Shown here: in pieces, positions 1 to 6,050 of the stretch | Layout of the letters: each line of letters opens with the position of its first letter | Numbering within the stretch: the stretch's first letter is position 1 | DNA from: Clostridiales bacterium | GTDB lineage: Bacteria; Bacillota; Clostridia; Christensenellales; Aristaeellaceae | Direction of reading: 5' to 3' | Length of the DNA: 8,338 nucleotides | NCBI GenBank assembly: GCA_012514225.1 | Contig: JAAZAQ010000112.1 | Coordinates: forward strand, 1-8,338 | Notes under the pieces: model-generated | Databases searched by the model: none | Seen by the model: only the letters and a program-made list of their open reading frames with translations | Told to the model about the DNA's origin: nothing | Made by a program: the position numbers and the translations under genes

Positions 1-1
1 C

Positions 2-322
2 CTGCTGCCCCTGCTGGCGGCGCTCGATTTCGTCCTGTTCCCGCACGGGGACGCGCCGCGCCGCCCGGCCGCGCAGGGCCTGGTGATGCCGTTTCTCTAC
101 CTGCTGTTCGCCGGCGGCCTGATGCTCCGCGGCGTTTCCTTCGCCGGCAGCCCCGCGCCTTATTTCTTCCTCAACGTCCGCGAGAACGGCTGGCTGGGCG
201 CGGGGGACGGCAAGCTGGGCGTCATCTGGTGGATGCTGCTGATTGCCGCCCTGTCCCTTTTGCTGTCCTGGCTCCTGCTGGGTTTCAGGCGCCTCGCCGC
301 CAGGCGCTTCCAAAGCCAATAG
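2..322 (+). CDS. Pr6Pr-like integral membrane protein, C-terminal part (5' truncated by window edge)
   Basis: The reading frame is open from base 2 to the TAG at 320-322 and gives 106 residues, the C-terminal part of a multi-pass membrane protein whose start lies to the left. The ATG at 83 is probably internal, because the frame continues upstream with membrane-like sequence (LLPLLAALDFVLFPHG). Visible pieces are a hydrophobic segment at fragment residues 1-14, a second at about 30-42, a polar loop with the motif PYFFLNV at about 52-58, a last long hydrophobic helix at about 75-95, and a basic tail rich in R (FRRLAARRFQSQ). The pattern of LDFxLFPxG, then a helix, a YxFFLNV loop and a last helix resembles the Pr6Pr family of bacterial membrane proteins, whose biochemical role is not established. 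This is by recall of family style, so moderate confidence. Two terminators follow within 150 bases and converge on the minus-strand operon. Confidence 0.6.
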   Translation: MLPLLAALDFVLFPHGDAPRRPAAQGLVMPFLYLLFAGGLMLRGVSFAGSPAPYFFLNVRENGWLGAGDGKLGVIWWMLLIAALSLLLSWLLLGFRRLAARRFQSQ

Positions 323-403
323 ATTATGCCGGTCTTAATGGAAACCGTGGCTTAGCCCCGTCCAAGCCGTCAATAAAACTTTCCGCGGCAATCCCCCCGA
401 ATT

Positions 404-427
404 GAAGAAGGTTCGCGGACCTTTTTC
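404..427 (+). terminator. Candidate rho-independent terminator, first of a tandem pair
   Basis: Arms GAAGAAGGT (404-412) and ACCTTTTTC (419-427) pair over 9 bp with one G-U wobble around a 6-base loop (TCGCGG). The T5 run at 422-426 lies within the 3' arm, so this is a weaker or atypical terminator for the plus-strand membrane protein gene ending at 322. It sits 4 bases before the perfect hairpin at 432-464, so the two may act in tandem. Confidence 0.5.
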
Positions 428-431
428 GACA

Positions 432-464
432 AGCAAAAACCAGGGCAATGCCCTGGTTTTTGCT
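432..464. terminator. Perfect bidirectional rho-independent terminator between convergent genes
   Basis: The left arm AGCAAAAACCAGGGC (432-446) and right arm GCCCTGGTTTTTGCT (450-464) are exact reverse complements of 15 bases with a 3-base loop (AAT). The GC-rich core CCAGGGC/GCCCTGG is followed by T5 on the plus strand, and by T5 on the minus strand from the A5 of the left arm, so it can stop transcripts from both sides. It begins 12 bases past the TGA of the minus-strand amidohydrolase gene (477-479) and about 110 bases past the plus-strand membrane protein gene. Confidence 0.9.
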
Positions 465-476
465 CTGGAGTCAGCT

Positions 477-1622
477 TCAGCCCTCCACGCGCTTCCCGTT
501 GACGAAGACCGCCGCCGGGCGCAGGGACACGTCCAGGAAGTCGCCTTCCATCAGCACGATGTCCGCGTCCTTGCCCGCCTCCAGCGAGCCCACCCGGTCC
601 TGGATGCCGCAGTGGCGGGCGGGGTTGATGGTGATGGCCTGCAGGGCGTGGAAGGGCTCCATGCCGGACTTGACAGCCAGTGACGCGCACAGCGCCAGGT
701 ATTCCTGGGGGATGACCGGCGCGTCGGTGATGATGGACACCTGGCATCCCGCCTTGGCGAGGACGCCCGGGGTCTCGAAGGTCTTGTTGCGCAGCTCGAA
801 CTTGGTCGCGTGGGTCAGGGAGGGGCCGATGGCCAGCGGCACGCCTTCCCTCGCCAGGTCCTGCGCGATGAGGTGGCCTTCCGTCACGTGCTCCAGGGTG
901 ATTTTAATCCCGAACTCCCGCGCGATGCGAAGGGCGGTGAAGATGTCCTCCGTCGCGTGGGCGTGGGCTTTCAGCGGCATCTCGCCCTGGAGGACGGGCA
1001 GCAGCGCCTCCAGTTTCATGTCAAAGGCCGGCAGTTTGCCCTCGTCCCCGCCCGCGGCTTTCTTCTTCGCCGCGTATTCCCGCGCCTTGAACAGGGCTTC
1101 CCGCAGTTTGGCGGCGGTGGTCATGCGGCTGGAGTCGCTCTTGTCCCTGTACACGCGCTTGGGGTTCTCGCCGAAGGCGCACTTCATCGATGTCTCCATG
1201 CGGACCGCCATCTCTTCCACCCGGTGCCCGACGGTTTTGACGGCCAGGAAGGTGCCGCCCAGCACGTTGGCGCTGCCCGGGCCGGTGTTGACCGTGGTCA
1301 CGCCGGCCAGCGCGGCCGACAGCAGGGTGGGCTGCAGGGGCTTGAAGCCGTCCACGCCCCGCAGCTGGGGGCTGACGATGTCGTTCATTTCGTTGTAGTC
1401 GGCGCCCTCGTAACCGATGCCGTAGCCGTCCATGCCCAGGTGGCTGTGGGCGTCGATGAAGCCGGGATAGGCCCGCATGCCCCTGGCGTCGAACACCTCC
1501 GCGCCCTTTGCTGCCAGGTTCCGCCCGATTTTCGCGATCTTGCCGTCCTTCACCAGGATGTCGGCGATTTTTCCCTTTTCATGGATGCCGTCGTGGATTT
1601 CCGCGCCTTTGATGATGAGCAT
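477..1622 (-). CDS. Metal-dependent amidohydrolase, imidazolonepropionase-like (COG1228 type)
   Basis: A complete 381-residue cytosolic hydrolase of the amidohydrolase superfamily (TIM barrel with a split beta-sandwich domain). Seen: N-terminal sandwich strands (LIIKGAEIHDG, ADILVKDGKIAKIG); the metal motif HSH at residues 59-61 after PGFIDA; the subfamily motif GENPKRVY at 151-158; candidate metal or catalytic residues H220 and H222 (KAHAHA), H245 (LEHV), H250 and D300 (TDAPVIP); and the C-terminal signature NPARHCGIQDRVGSLEAGKDADIV at about 333-356. The H-x-H, H, H, D set fits the HutI/COG1228 branch, which cleaves cyclic or linear amide bonds, but the overall sequence is not that of a standard HutI and the substrate cannot be read. 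The ATG is preceded by GGAGGG at a good distance. It is the last gene of the block, 32 nt after the GltS-like symporter, and ends just before the bidirectional terminator. Inference: it hydrolyses a compound imported by that symporter. Confidence 0.88.
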   Translation of the reverse strand: MLIIKGAEIHDGIHEKGKIADILVKDGKIAKIGRNLAAKGAEVFDARGMRAYPGFIDAHSHLGMDGYGIGYEGADYNEMNDIVSPQLRGVDGFKPLQPTLLSAALAGVTTVNTGPGSANVLGGTFLAVKTVGHRVEEMAVRMETSMKCAFGENPKRVYRDKSDSSRMTTAAKLREALFKAREYAAKKKAAGGDEGKLPAFDMKLEALLPVLQGEMPLKAHAHATEDIFTALRIAREFGIKITLEHVTEGHLIAQDLAREGVPLAIGPSLTHATKFELRNKTFETPGVLAKAGCQVSIITDAPVIPQEYLALCASLAVKSGMEPFHALQAITINPARHCGIQDRVGSLEAGKDADIVLMEGDFLDVSLRPAAVFVNGKRVEG

Positions 1623-1654
1623 GGCAATACCCTCCGTCCTTTATTGATCGTATG

Positions 1655-3049
1655 TCAATCCCCGGCGCTGCCCGGGCTTTTCTTCCGTTCCTTGCCCTTC
1701 TTCCCGATCATGAACCACACCAGCGCCGCCATGTAGACGGCGCACAGCCCGATGGTCAGGAACAGCATGCCCATCGAAGTGGGCGCCAGCCCGACCATGA
1801 TGAGAATGGGCGCGCCGAAGAGGATGGCCGTGCCGCTGCCCACCACCAGCTGGTCGGCGGCGGGGGTCTTGAACTCCGGGTCGATCTGCCGCAGGGGCAG
1901 GATGCCGGAGCTGATGGTGCCGGTCAGCATCCCGAACATCGCCACGAAGCTCTCGTCGGCGAACCCCGGCGTCAGGCGCGGGATGACGTACTTGAGGAAG
2001 GCGTAGGTGATCACGCCGCCCAGGACGGCCATCAGCAGGAAGGGGACCCACAGCCCCTTCAGGTCCGAGATGTCGATGGAGGCGATGCCCGCCACGATCA
2101 TCAGGTCGAAGGCCAGGCCGGAAATGCGGTTGAGCAGGTAGTTGTTCTGGTACTGCCGGGTCATCACGCCGGACTTCCGCAGCCCGCCCAGCAGCGCGCG
2201 GGCGCCCATCGCGACCAGGGAGCCGGTGATGAAGTTAAAGCCCCAGAACAGCGGCGCCAGCGTCTTCGCCGCGCCGGGGGACACGGCCGCGATGCCCGCG
2301 GTGACGGCGCGGGTAATCAGGAAGGTGACCAGGTAGGCCACCAGAATCAGGGCAATCTGGATGGACAGCCGGTCCACCGATTCGCTCAGCGGCACCTCGT
2401 TCGCGTCCTGGAAGGTCTCCGCGACCAGGGAGCCGGACACCGGCTCCGGCGCCTTCGGGCTTTGCCCCCGCCGTTTCAGCACCCGCCGGGTATACCAGAT
2501 GCCCACCAGGCAGGCGGTCAGGTAGCCGGCTGCCGCCAGGGACAGCCCGAAGGAGCGCCCGCCGATGAAGCCCAGGCTCTCGTAAGTCGAGCCCACGTTG
2601 TTGGCCTGCCCCGGCCCCTGCCCGTAGGCCATGGGCAGCAGGATGCCAGAGGCCGGGAACATCCCCGGCATGAAGGTGTAGTACAGGGCGACGGAAATCA
2701 GCAGGCCCAGGACGGCCTGGATAAGGTAGGTGGACACGATCAGCGCGCCGGACTTGAAGGCGAACACGCCGCCGACCTCGGTTTTGGTCGTGCGCAGCGA
2801 CAGCGCGATGAACCCGATGGCGATGCCGTGGTAGGTCACCATCTCCAGCAGCTCCGTCGGCGTCCTGAGCAGCCCGGTCGCCCGCAGGGCCAGCAGGATG
2901 AACCCCGCCAGCGCCGCCACCGGCATGAGGCTTTTGCGGATGAAGGAGACCTTGCGGGTCAGCACGTTGGCCAGCAGGAGCAGCAGCGCGATGATGCCGC
3001 CCCAGACAAACATATCCCACAGACCCCGGTTTGCGCTTGAAAAGTCCAT
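1655..3049 (-). CDS. Sodium/glutamate symporter-like transporter (GltS/ESS family)
   Basis: A 464-residue inner-membrane protein with about ten or more hydrophobic helices, for example residues 12-30, 41-57, 72-86, 100-127, 165-187, 228-250, 265-288, 308-328, 333-355 and 400-448. Two internal halves carry glycine-rich motifs typical of the GltS fold with re-entrant loops: GQGPGQANNVGSTYE (143-157), and GMLTGTISSGILPLRQIDP (373-391) followed by GSGTAILFGAP (404-414). A charged cytoplasmic linker (about 188-225) joins the halves, and the tail is very basic (KKGKERKK). Members of the family import glutamate or related anions with Na+. Selectivity cannot be read here, and this protein is longer and more divergent than classical GltS (about 400 residues), so a different substrate is plausible. 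The ATG start has AAAGGA about 7 bases upstream. That site lies inside the end of the acyltransferase gene, only 4 bases away, so the two are likely coupled. The amidohydrolase follows after 32 nt. Confidence 0.85.
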   Translation of the reverse strand: MDFSSANRGLWDMFVWGGIIALLLLLANVLTRKVSFIRKSLMPVAALAGFILLALRATGLLRTPTELLEMVTYHGIAIGFIALSLRTTKTEVGGVFAFKSGALIVSTYLIQAVLGLLISVALYYTFMPGMFPASGILLPMAYGQGPGQANNVGSTYESLGFIGGRSFGLSLAAAGYLTACLVGIWYTRRVLKRRGQSPKAPEPVSGSLVAETFQDANEVPLSESVDRLSIQIALILVAYLVTFLITRAVTAGIAAVSPGAAKTLAPLFWGFNFITGSLVAMGARALLGGLRKSGVMTRQYQNNYLLNRISGLAFDLMIVAGIASIDISDLKGLWVPFLLMAVLGGVITYAFLKYVIPRLTPGFADESFVAMFGMLTGTISSGILPLRQIDPEFKTPAADQLVVGSGTAILFGAPILIMVGLAPTSMGMLFLTIGLCAVYMAALVWFMIGKKGKERKKSPGSAGD

Positions 3050-3053
3050 ATCC

Positions 3054-4247
3054 CTATCCTTTCTGTTCCCGGATGATGCGGTAGGCGTCCCGGTATTTCA
3101 GCGCGTTGAACGCGCCGTTCGGGCGGGTCTGGAAACGGCGGCCGTCGGGGGTGGAGAACTGAAGGACGTTCTTGCGGTAAATCTCCAGCCCCGGCAGGGT
3201 TTCAAGCGGAAAGGCATACCCGCCGATAGCCAGCGCCCCGCCGGCGAGCGCCATCGTTCCCTCCGCCACCGGGACGAACGCGCCGCCCCGCATTTCCATC
3301 AGCGTCTGCCCCCGGTCCTCGACGGCCGGCTGCCCGCCGGGCGCGGCAAGCAGGTCCCGCAGCCGCTCCCTTTGCCAGTCCGCCCAGTCCCGGATGCCGG
3401 GAAAGGGCTTGCGGCCCTCGAAAAAGCCGGTGGGCGTGTAGACGGTTTCCATGCCGCATTCCGCGCAGCGGACCCGTTCCCCCTCCCCGGCCAGGGTTCC
3501 CTGGGACAGGCACTGCGGGCAGAGGTAGAGCACGTGGTGGATGCCGCCCGCCGGGTTTTTGCCCCGGTAGGGAACCTGCTCCCGCTCCTGCTCAAAGTAG
3601 GCGTCCAGGGACAGGAGGCGGGCCAGCAGGTTGTTGACCTCCCCGTCCGTCATTCCGGCCAGTTCCTCCGCGGTGTACACGCCCGCCACGCGGCAGCGGG
3701 TCATCCCCCGCCTGATGCCGCGCCCCCAGCGCGGCATTGAAAAGTAGGCGCCCTCGATCCTGGTGACGACCAGCCCCGCCTTGACCGCCCGCAGCAGGGC
3801 TCCTGTCGCCGGGGGGATTTCGCCCGTCCTGCCGTCAAAGGTGGTGTTCCCCTCGGCGTACAGGCAGACGTTGCGGCCTTCGCGCAGCCGGCGCAGCATG
3901 CCCATCGCGGTGCGGGCGTCCGCGGCTCCCTTTTGCTTGGCGATGCAGCCGAATCCCTTGACAAGAATGAACCGCAGCAGCGGGTTGCGCAGCAGCCCTT
4001 CGCCCACGACGAATCCCATCGGCTCGCTGAACACCTGGCCGGTCAGGAAGAAGTCCAGTTCGGTGACGTGGTTGGAAACCACGACGTAGGGAGCCGGCAG
4101 GCCCGGCTGCGGGTCGGCGGTTGTATTGAACCGCCGCGAAAAATAGGGGAGCAGCAGCCTCCTCGCCAGGCGGTAGAAAAACTCCTGCCGCCTGCGCGCG
4201 CCCGCCCCGCCGGAACGCACCTTCCCCTGCCCTGGCTCAGCCTTCAA
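3054..4247 (-). CDS. PlsC-like lysophospholipid acyltransferase with zinc ribbon and C-terminal beta-rich domain
   Basis: A 397-residue protein, if started at the TTG at 4247. The acyltransferase domain covers about residues 22-200. Motif I is NHVTELD with catalytic H60 and D65 (HX4D). The acceptor-binding EG motif is YAEGNTTFDG (E132, G133), and a conserved proline follows in SMPRW (P173). These residues are those used by 1-acylglycerol-3-phosphate acyltransferases, which transfer an acyl chain from acyl-ACP or acyl-CoA at the membrane. After it comes a four-cysteine zinc ribbon, CPQC (C243, C246) and CAEC (C261, C264), then a C-terminal segment (about 320-397) of short beta strands that could be a PH-like domain. 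Typical PlsC proteins are about 200-250 residues, so this is an extended form. The start is uncertain: TTG 4247 lacks a clear ribosome site, while GTG at 4220 has AGGGGAA just before it and gives 388 residues. It is the first gene of the block. The actual lipid acceptor is not known. Confidence 0.82.
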   Translation of the reverse strand: MKAEPGQGKVRSGGAGARRRQEFFYRLARRLLLPYFSRRFNTTADPQPGLPAPYVVVSNHVTELDFFLTGQVFSEPMGFVVGEGLLRNPLLRFILVKGFGCIAKQKGAADARTAMGMLRRLREGRNVCLYAEGNTTFDGRTGEIPPATGALLRAVKAGLVVTRIEGAYFSMPRWGRGIRRGMTRCRVAGVYTAEELAGMTDGEVNNLLARLLSLDAYFEQEREQVPYRGKNPAGGIHHVLYLCPQCLSQGTLAGEGERVRCAECGMETVYTPTGFFEGRKPFPGIRDWADWQRERLRDLLAAPGGQPAVEDRGQTLMEMRGGAFVPVAEGTMALAGGALAIGGYAFPLETLPGLEIYRKNVLQFSTPDGRRFQTRPNGAFNALKYRDAYRIIREQKG

Positions 4248-4287
4248 TCCACTGTCCGCCTTACGACATACTGATGATTTCGCGGGC

Positions 4288-4316
4288 AGTATACACGCTT
4301 TTGACCGTTTTCGCCA
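4288..4316 (-). promoter_or_regulatory. Possible promoter of the acyltransferase-symporter-amidohydrolase block
   Basis: On the minus strand a TATACT hexamer (4288-4293) matches the -10 consensus at 5 of 6 bases. At a 17-nt distance the -35 position reads TGGCGA (4311-4316), which matches only 3 of 6. Transcription would begin near 4281, about 35-60 bases before the candidate starts of the acyltransferase. The 73-base gap after the FAD gene contains no clear terminator, so read-through from 5975-4321 is also possible. Confidence 0.35.
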
Positions 4317-4320
4317 CCCT

Positions 4321-5919
4321 TCACGCCCCGCCGTGCCCGGTCATGGCCATCGCGCAGCGCAGCCCGTCCACCGCCGCGGACAGGATGCCGCCCGCGCGGC
4401 CCGCGCCCTCGCCCGCCGCATACACCCCGGGCAGGCTGGTTTCAAACCGCGCGCTCCGCACGACCTGCACGGGGCAGGAGGAGCGGGTTTCCACCCCGGT
4501 CAGCACGGCGTCCGGCAGGGCGAAACCTTTCAGCCGCCGGTCGAACTGCAGGATGGCTTCCCGGACACCCTCCGCCGCGAAGGCCGGCAGCGCCCGGGAA
4601 AGGTCGGCCGGGGTCACGCCGGGCCGGTAGGTGGCTTTCACGCCGCCCAGGGAGGATGTCTTCTGCCCTTTCAGGAAGTCCCCGGCCAGCTGGAAGGGCG
4701 CGCGGAAGCCCCCGCCGCCCAGTTCGTAGGCGATTTCCTCATGGCGCCGCTGGAAATCGAAGCCGGACAAGGGGTTATCGTCCCCGCCGTAGTCTTCCGG
4801 CCGGACCTCCACCAGCAGCGCGGCGTTGGCGTTTTCCCCGTCCCTTCTGGAATTGCTCATCCCGTTGACGCATACGCCGCCCGGCTCGCCCGCGGCGGGC
4901 ACGACCCGCCCGCCGGGGCACATGCAGAAAGTATAGGCGCCCCGGCCGTCGCGGAGCCGGACGGCCAGGTGGTACTCCGCGGGGGGCAGCCCTTCGGTTC
5001 CCGCGAACCCGCCGTACTGCGCCCGGTCGACCAGCGTCTGGGGATGCTCGATGCGAAGCCCGATGGAAAAGGGCTTGGCCGTCACGGCCAGCCCCAGGGA
5101 GGCCATATCGCGGTGCGTGTCCCGGGCGGAGTGCCCGATGGCCAGCGCCAGCGCGCCGCAGGGGATTTCAAGGCGCTGCCCCTCCCGGACCGCGTGGACG
5201 CCCGCCAGGCGCCCGCCGTCGAAGACCGGGCGGAGCATCCGGGTGCCGAACAGCACCTGGCCGCCCAGCCGCTCGATTTCTTTTCGGATGGAGGAGACCA
5301 CCTTCGGCAGGATGTCCGTGCCCACGTGCGGCCGCTGCAGGTACAGGACACTTTCCGGCGCCCCGTGCTCCGCGAGGGTTTCCAGCACCTCCCGGCACAA
5401 CGCGTCCTTGATGCCGGTGGTCAGCTTCCCGTCCGAAAAGGTGCCGGCGCCGCCCTCGCCAAACAGCAGGTTGCTCTCCAGGTCCAGCTCCCCGGCCGTC
5501 ATCAGCCGGTTCACGCTTCGGGCGCGGCGCTCGACCGGCAGCCCGCGCTCCAGCACCACCGGCGCCCTCCCAGCGCGGGCGAGGTACAGCGCGAGGAACA
5601 GCCCGCAGGGCCCCAGCCCGGCGACAACCGGGCGCTCCGGCCTGTCCGTTGCCCAAACCTTGAGCCGTTCCGGCGTTTCCGCCCGGCTGATTCCGGGCCG
5701 ATTGACCCGCGAAAGAAAGGCCTCCTCGTTCCCCCGGAGTTCCAGGTCCAGCGCGTAGACGAGCCGGACCCGCGCCTTGTCCCGCGCGTCGACGCTCCTG
5801 CGGCTCACGCGCCAGGACGCCACCTGGCGGGGCGTGAGCCCGGCCAGTTTCAACGCCTGGAGGAAGGGGGCGTCCTCCGGGTGTCCCGGGGGCAGGCGGA
5901 CGCCGCCGACGCGGATCAC
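4321..5919 (-). CDS. FAD-dependent dehydrogenase/oxidoreductase of the COG2509 type
   Basis: A 532-residue flavoprotein, if started at the GTG at 5919. The longest frame opens at a GTG at 5991 (556 residues), but 5919 is preferred. It has GGAGG 7 bases upstream (5927-5931), and the protein then begins VIRVGGVRLP, like other members of this family. The 5991 GTG overlaps a ribosome site that serves a separate leader ORF. Numbered from 5919: an N-terminal region with RRSVDARDKARVRLVYALDLEL (about 40-60); the dinucleotide-binding GLGPCG at 101-106 with an acidic E124 at the second strand end; LLFGEGGAGTFSDGKL at 151-166; a cysteine-containing stretch YTFCMCPGG at 329-337; and a closing FAD motif YAAGEGAGRAGGILSAA at about 500-516. 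Homologues are often called uncharacterised FAD-dependent dehydrogenases, and substrate and electron partner are unknown. It has its own promoter and is flanked by unrelated operons, so context gives no function. Confidence 0.88.
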   Translation of the reverse strand: MIRVGGVRLPPGHPEDAPFLQALKLAGLTPRQVASWRVSRRSVDARDKARVRLVYALDLELRGNEEAFLSRVNRPGISRAETPERLKVWATDRPERPVVAGLGPCGLFLALYLARAGRAPVVLERGLPVERRARSVNRLMTAGELDLESNLLFGEGGAGTFSDGKLTTGIKDALCREVLETLAEHGAPESVLYLQRPHVGTDILPKVVSSIRKEIERLGGQVLFGTRMLRPVFDGGRLAGVHAVREGQRLEIPCGALALAIGHSARDTHRDMASLGLAVTAKPFSIGLRIEHPQTLVDRAQYGGFAGTEGLPPAEYHLAVRLRDGRGAYTFCMCPGGRVVPAAGEPGGVCVNGMSNSRRDGENANAALLVEVRPEDYGGDDNPLSGFDFQRRHEEIAYELGGGGFRAPFQLAGDFLKGQKTSSLGGVKATYRPGVTPADLSRALPAFAAEGVREAILQFDRRLKGFALPDAVLTGVETRSSCPVQVVRSARFETSLPGVYAAGEGAGRAGGILSAAVDGLRCAMAMTGHGGA

Positions 5920-5975
5920 CGCCCGGCCTCCGCGCGGCGCTTCTGTGAGGCGGGCGCCTTTCCCGAACTCGCCAT
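5916..5975 (-). CDS. 19-residue leader ORF, translationally coupled to the FAD enzyme (candidate)
   Basis: The ATG at 5975 opens a 19-codon frame, MASSGKAPASQKRRAEAGR, ending with TGA at 5918-5916. The ATG has an ideal ribosome site, AGGAGG (5983-5988), at a 7-base distance. The TGA overlaps the GTG start of the FAD dehydrogenase as GTGA, the classic layout for coupled translation. The peptide is short and basic (3 R, 2 K) with no membrane segment or run of regulatory amino-acid codons, so it does not look like an amino-acid attenuator. It may matter only as a translated leader that opens or feeds ribosomes to the FAD gene. No homologue is recognised. The alternative is that it is fortuitous and the FAD enzyme is started from GTG 5919 alone. 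Confidence 0.45.
   Translation of the reverse strand: MASSGKAPASQKRRAEAGR
5927..5931 (-). promoter_or_regulatory. Ribosome binding site deciding the FAD enzyme start
   Basis: GGAGG on the minus strand lies 7 bases upstream of GTG 5919. It lies inside the 19-codon leader ORF and supports initiation at 5919 rather than at 5991. Confidence 0.6.
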
Positions 5976-5982
5976 GGCTCCG

Positions 5983-5988
5983 CCTCCT
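5983..5988 (-). promoter_or_regulatory. Strong ribosome binding site of the leader ORF
   Basis: AGGAGG on the minus strand lies 7 bases upstream of the ATG at 5975. It directly abuts the GTG at 5991-5989 that opens the longest frame of the FAD gene, which makes that GTG an unlikely start because the core ribosome site would lie inside its coding region. Confidence 0.6.
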
Positions 5989-6009
5989 CACTGTTATTCA
6001 GCCAGGAAG

Positions 6010-6038
6010 ACTATAGCACCGCGCACCCGCCCGGGCAA
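6010..6038 (-). promoter_or_regulatory. Sigma-70-like promoter of the leader ORF and FAD enzyme
   Basis: On the minus strand, -35 TTGCCC (6033-6038, 4 of 6 consensus) and -10 TATAGT (6010-6015, 5 of 6) are separated by exactly 17 bases. The -10 region is an AT-rich patch in very GC-rich DNA. Transcription would start near 6003, leaving a leader of about 28 bases before the ATG at 5975. The -35 overlaps the hairpin after the ABC ATPase gene. Confidence 0.6.
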
Positions 6039-6050
6039 GGCGGCGGGCGG
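6027..6050 (-). other. GC-rich hairpin after the ABC transporter operon
   Basis: On the minus strand CCGCCCG (6044-6050) pairs with CGGGCGG (6027-6033) as a 7-bp all-GC stem with a 10-base loop, right after the TGA of the ATPase gene. No T run follows, so it is not a canonical intrinsic terminator. It might protect the 3' end or help termination, and it overlaps the -35 of the next promoter. Confidence 0.35.

Noticed and set aside
83..322. A complete 79-residue small membrane protein starting at ATG 83
   Set aside because: The frame stays open to the window edge with hydrophobic, family-like sequence upstream, and there is no convincing ribosome site before 83. It is more likely the C-terminus of a longer protein.
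323..403. A small gene or RNA in the gap after the membrane protein gene
   Set aside because: No start with a ribosome site, no frame of useful length and no stable structure were visible before the terminators.
448..1398. A 316-codon plus-strand open frame opposite the amidohydrolase
   Set aside because: It starts inside the terminator hairpin, has no ribosome site, and has biased composition (S, R, A, P); the minus strand carries the motif-bearing gene.
1652..3040. A 462-codon plus-strand open frame opposite the symporter
   Set aside because: Its product is rich in Q, G, H, R and D, has no hydrophobic or catalytic pattern, and mirrors the real transporter gene. It is a high-GC shadow frame.
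4290..4306. A plus-strand promoter-like TTGACC near 4301
   Set aside because: No -10 hexamer follows at a proper distance and no plus-strand gene lies downstream.
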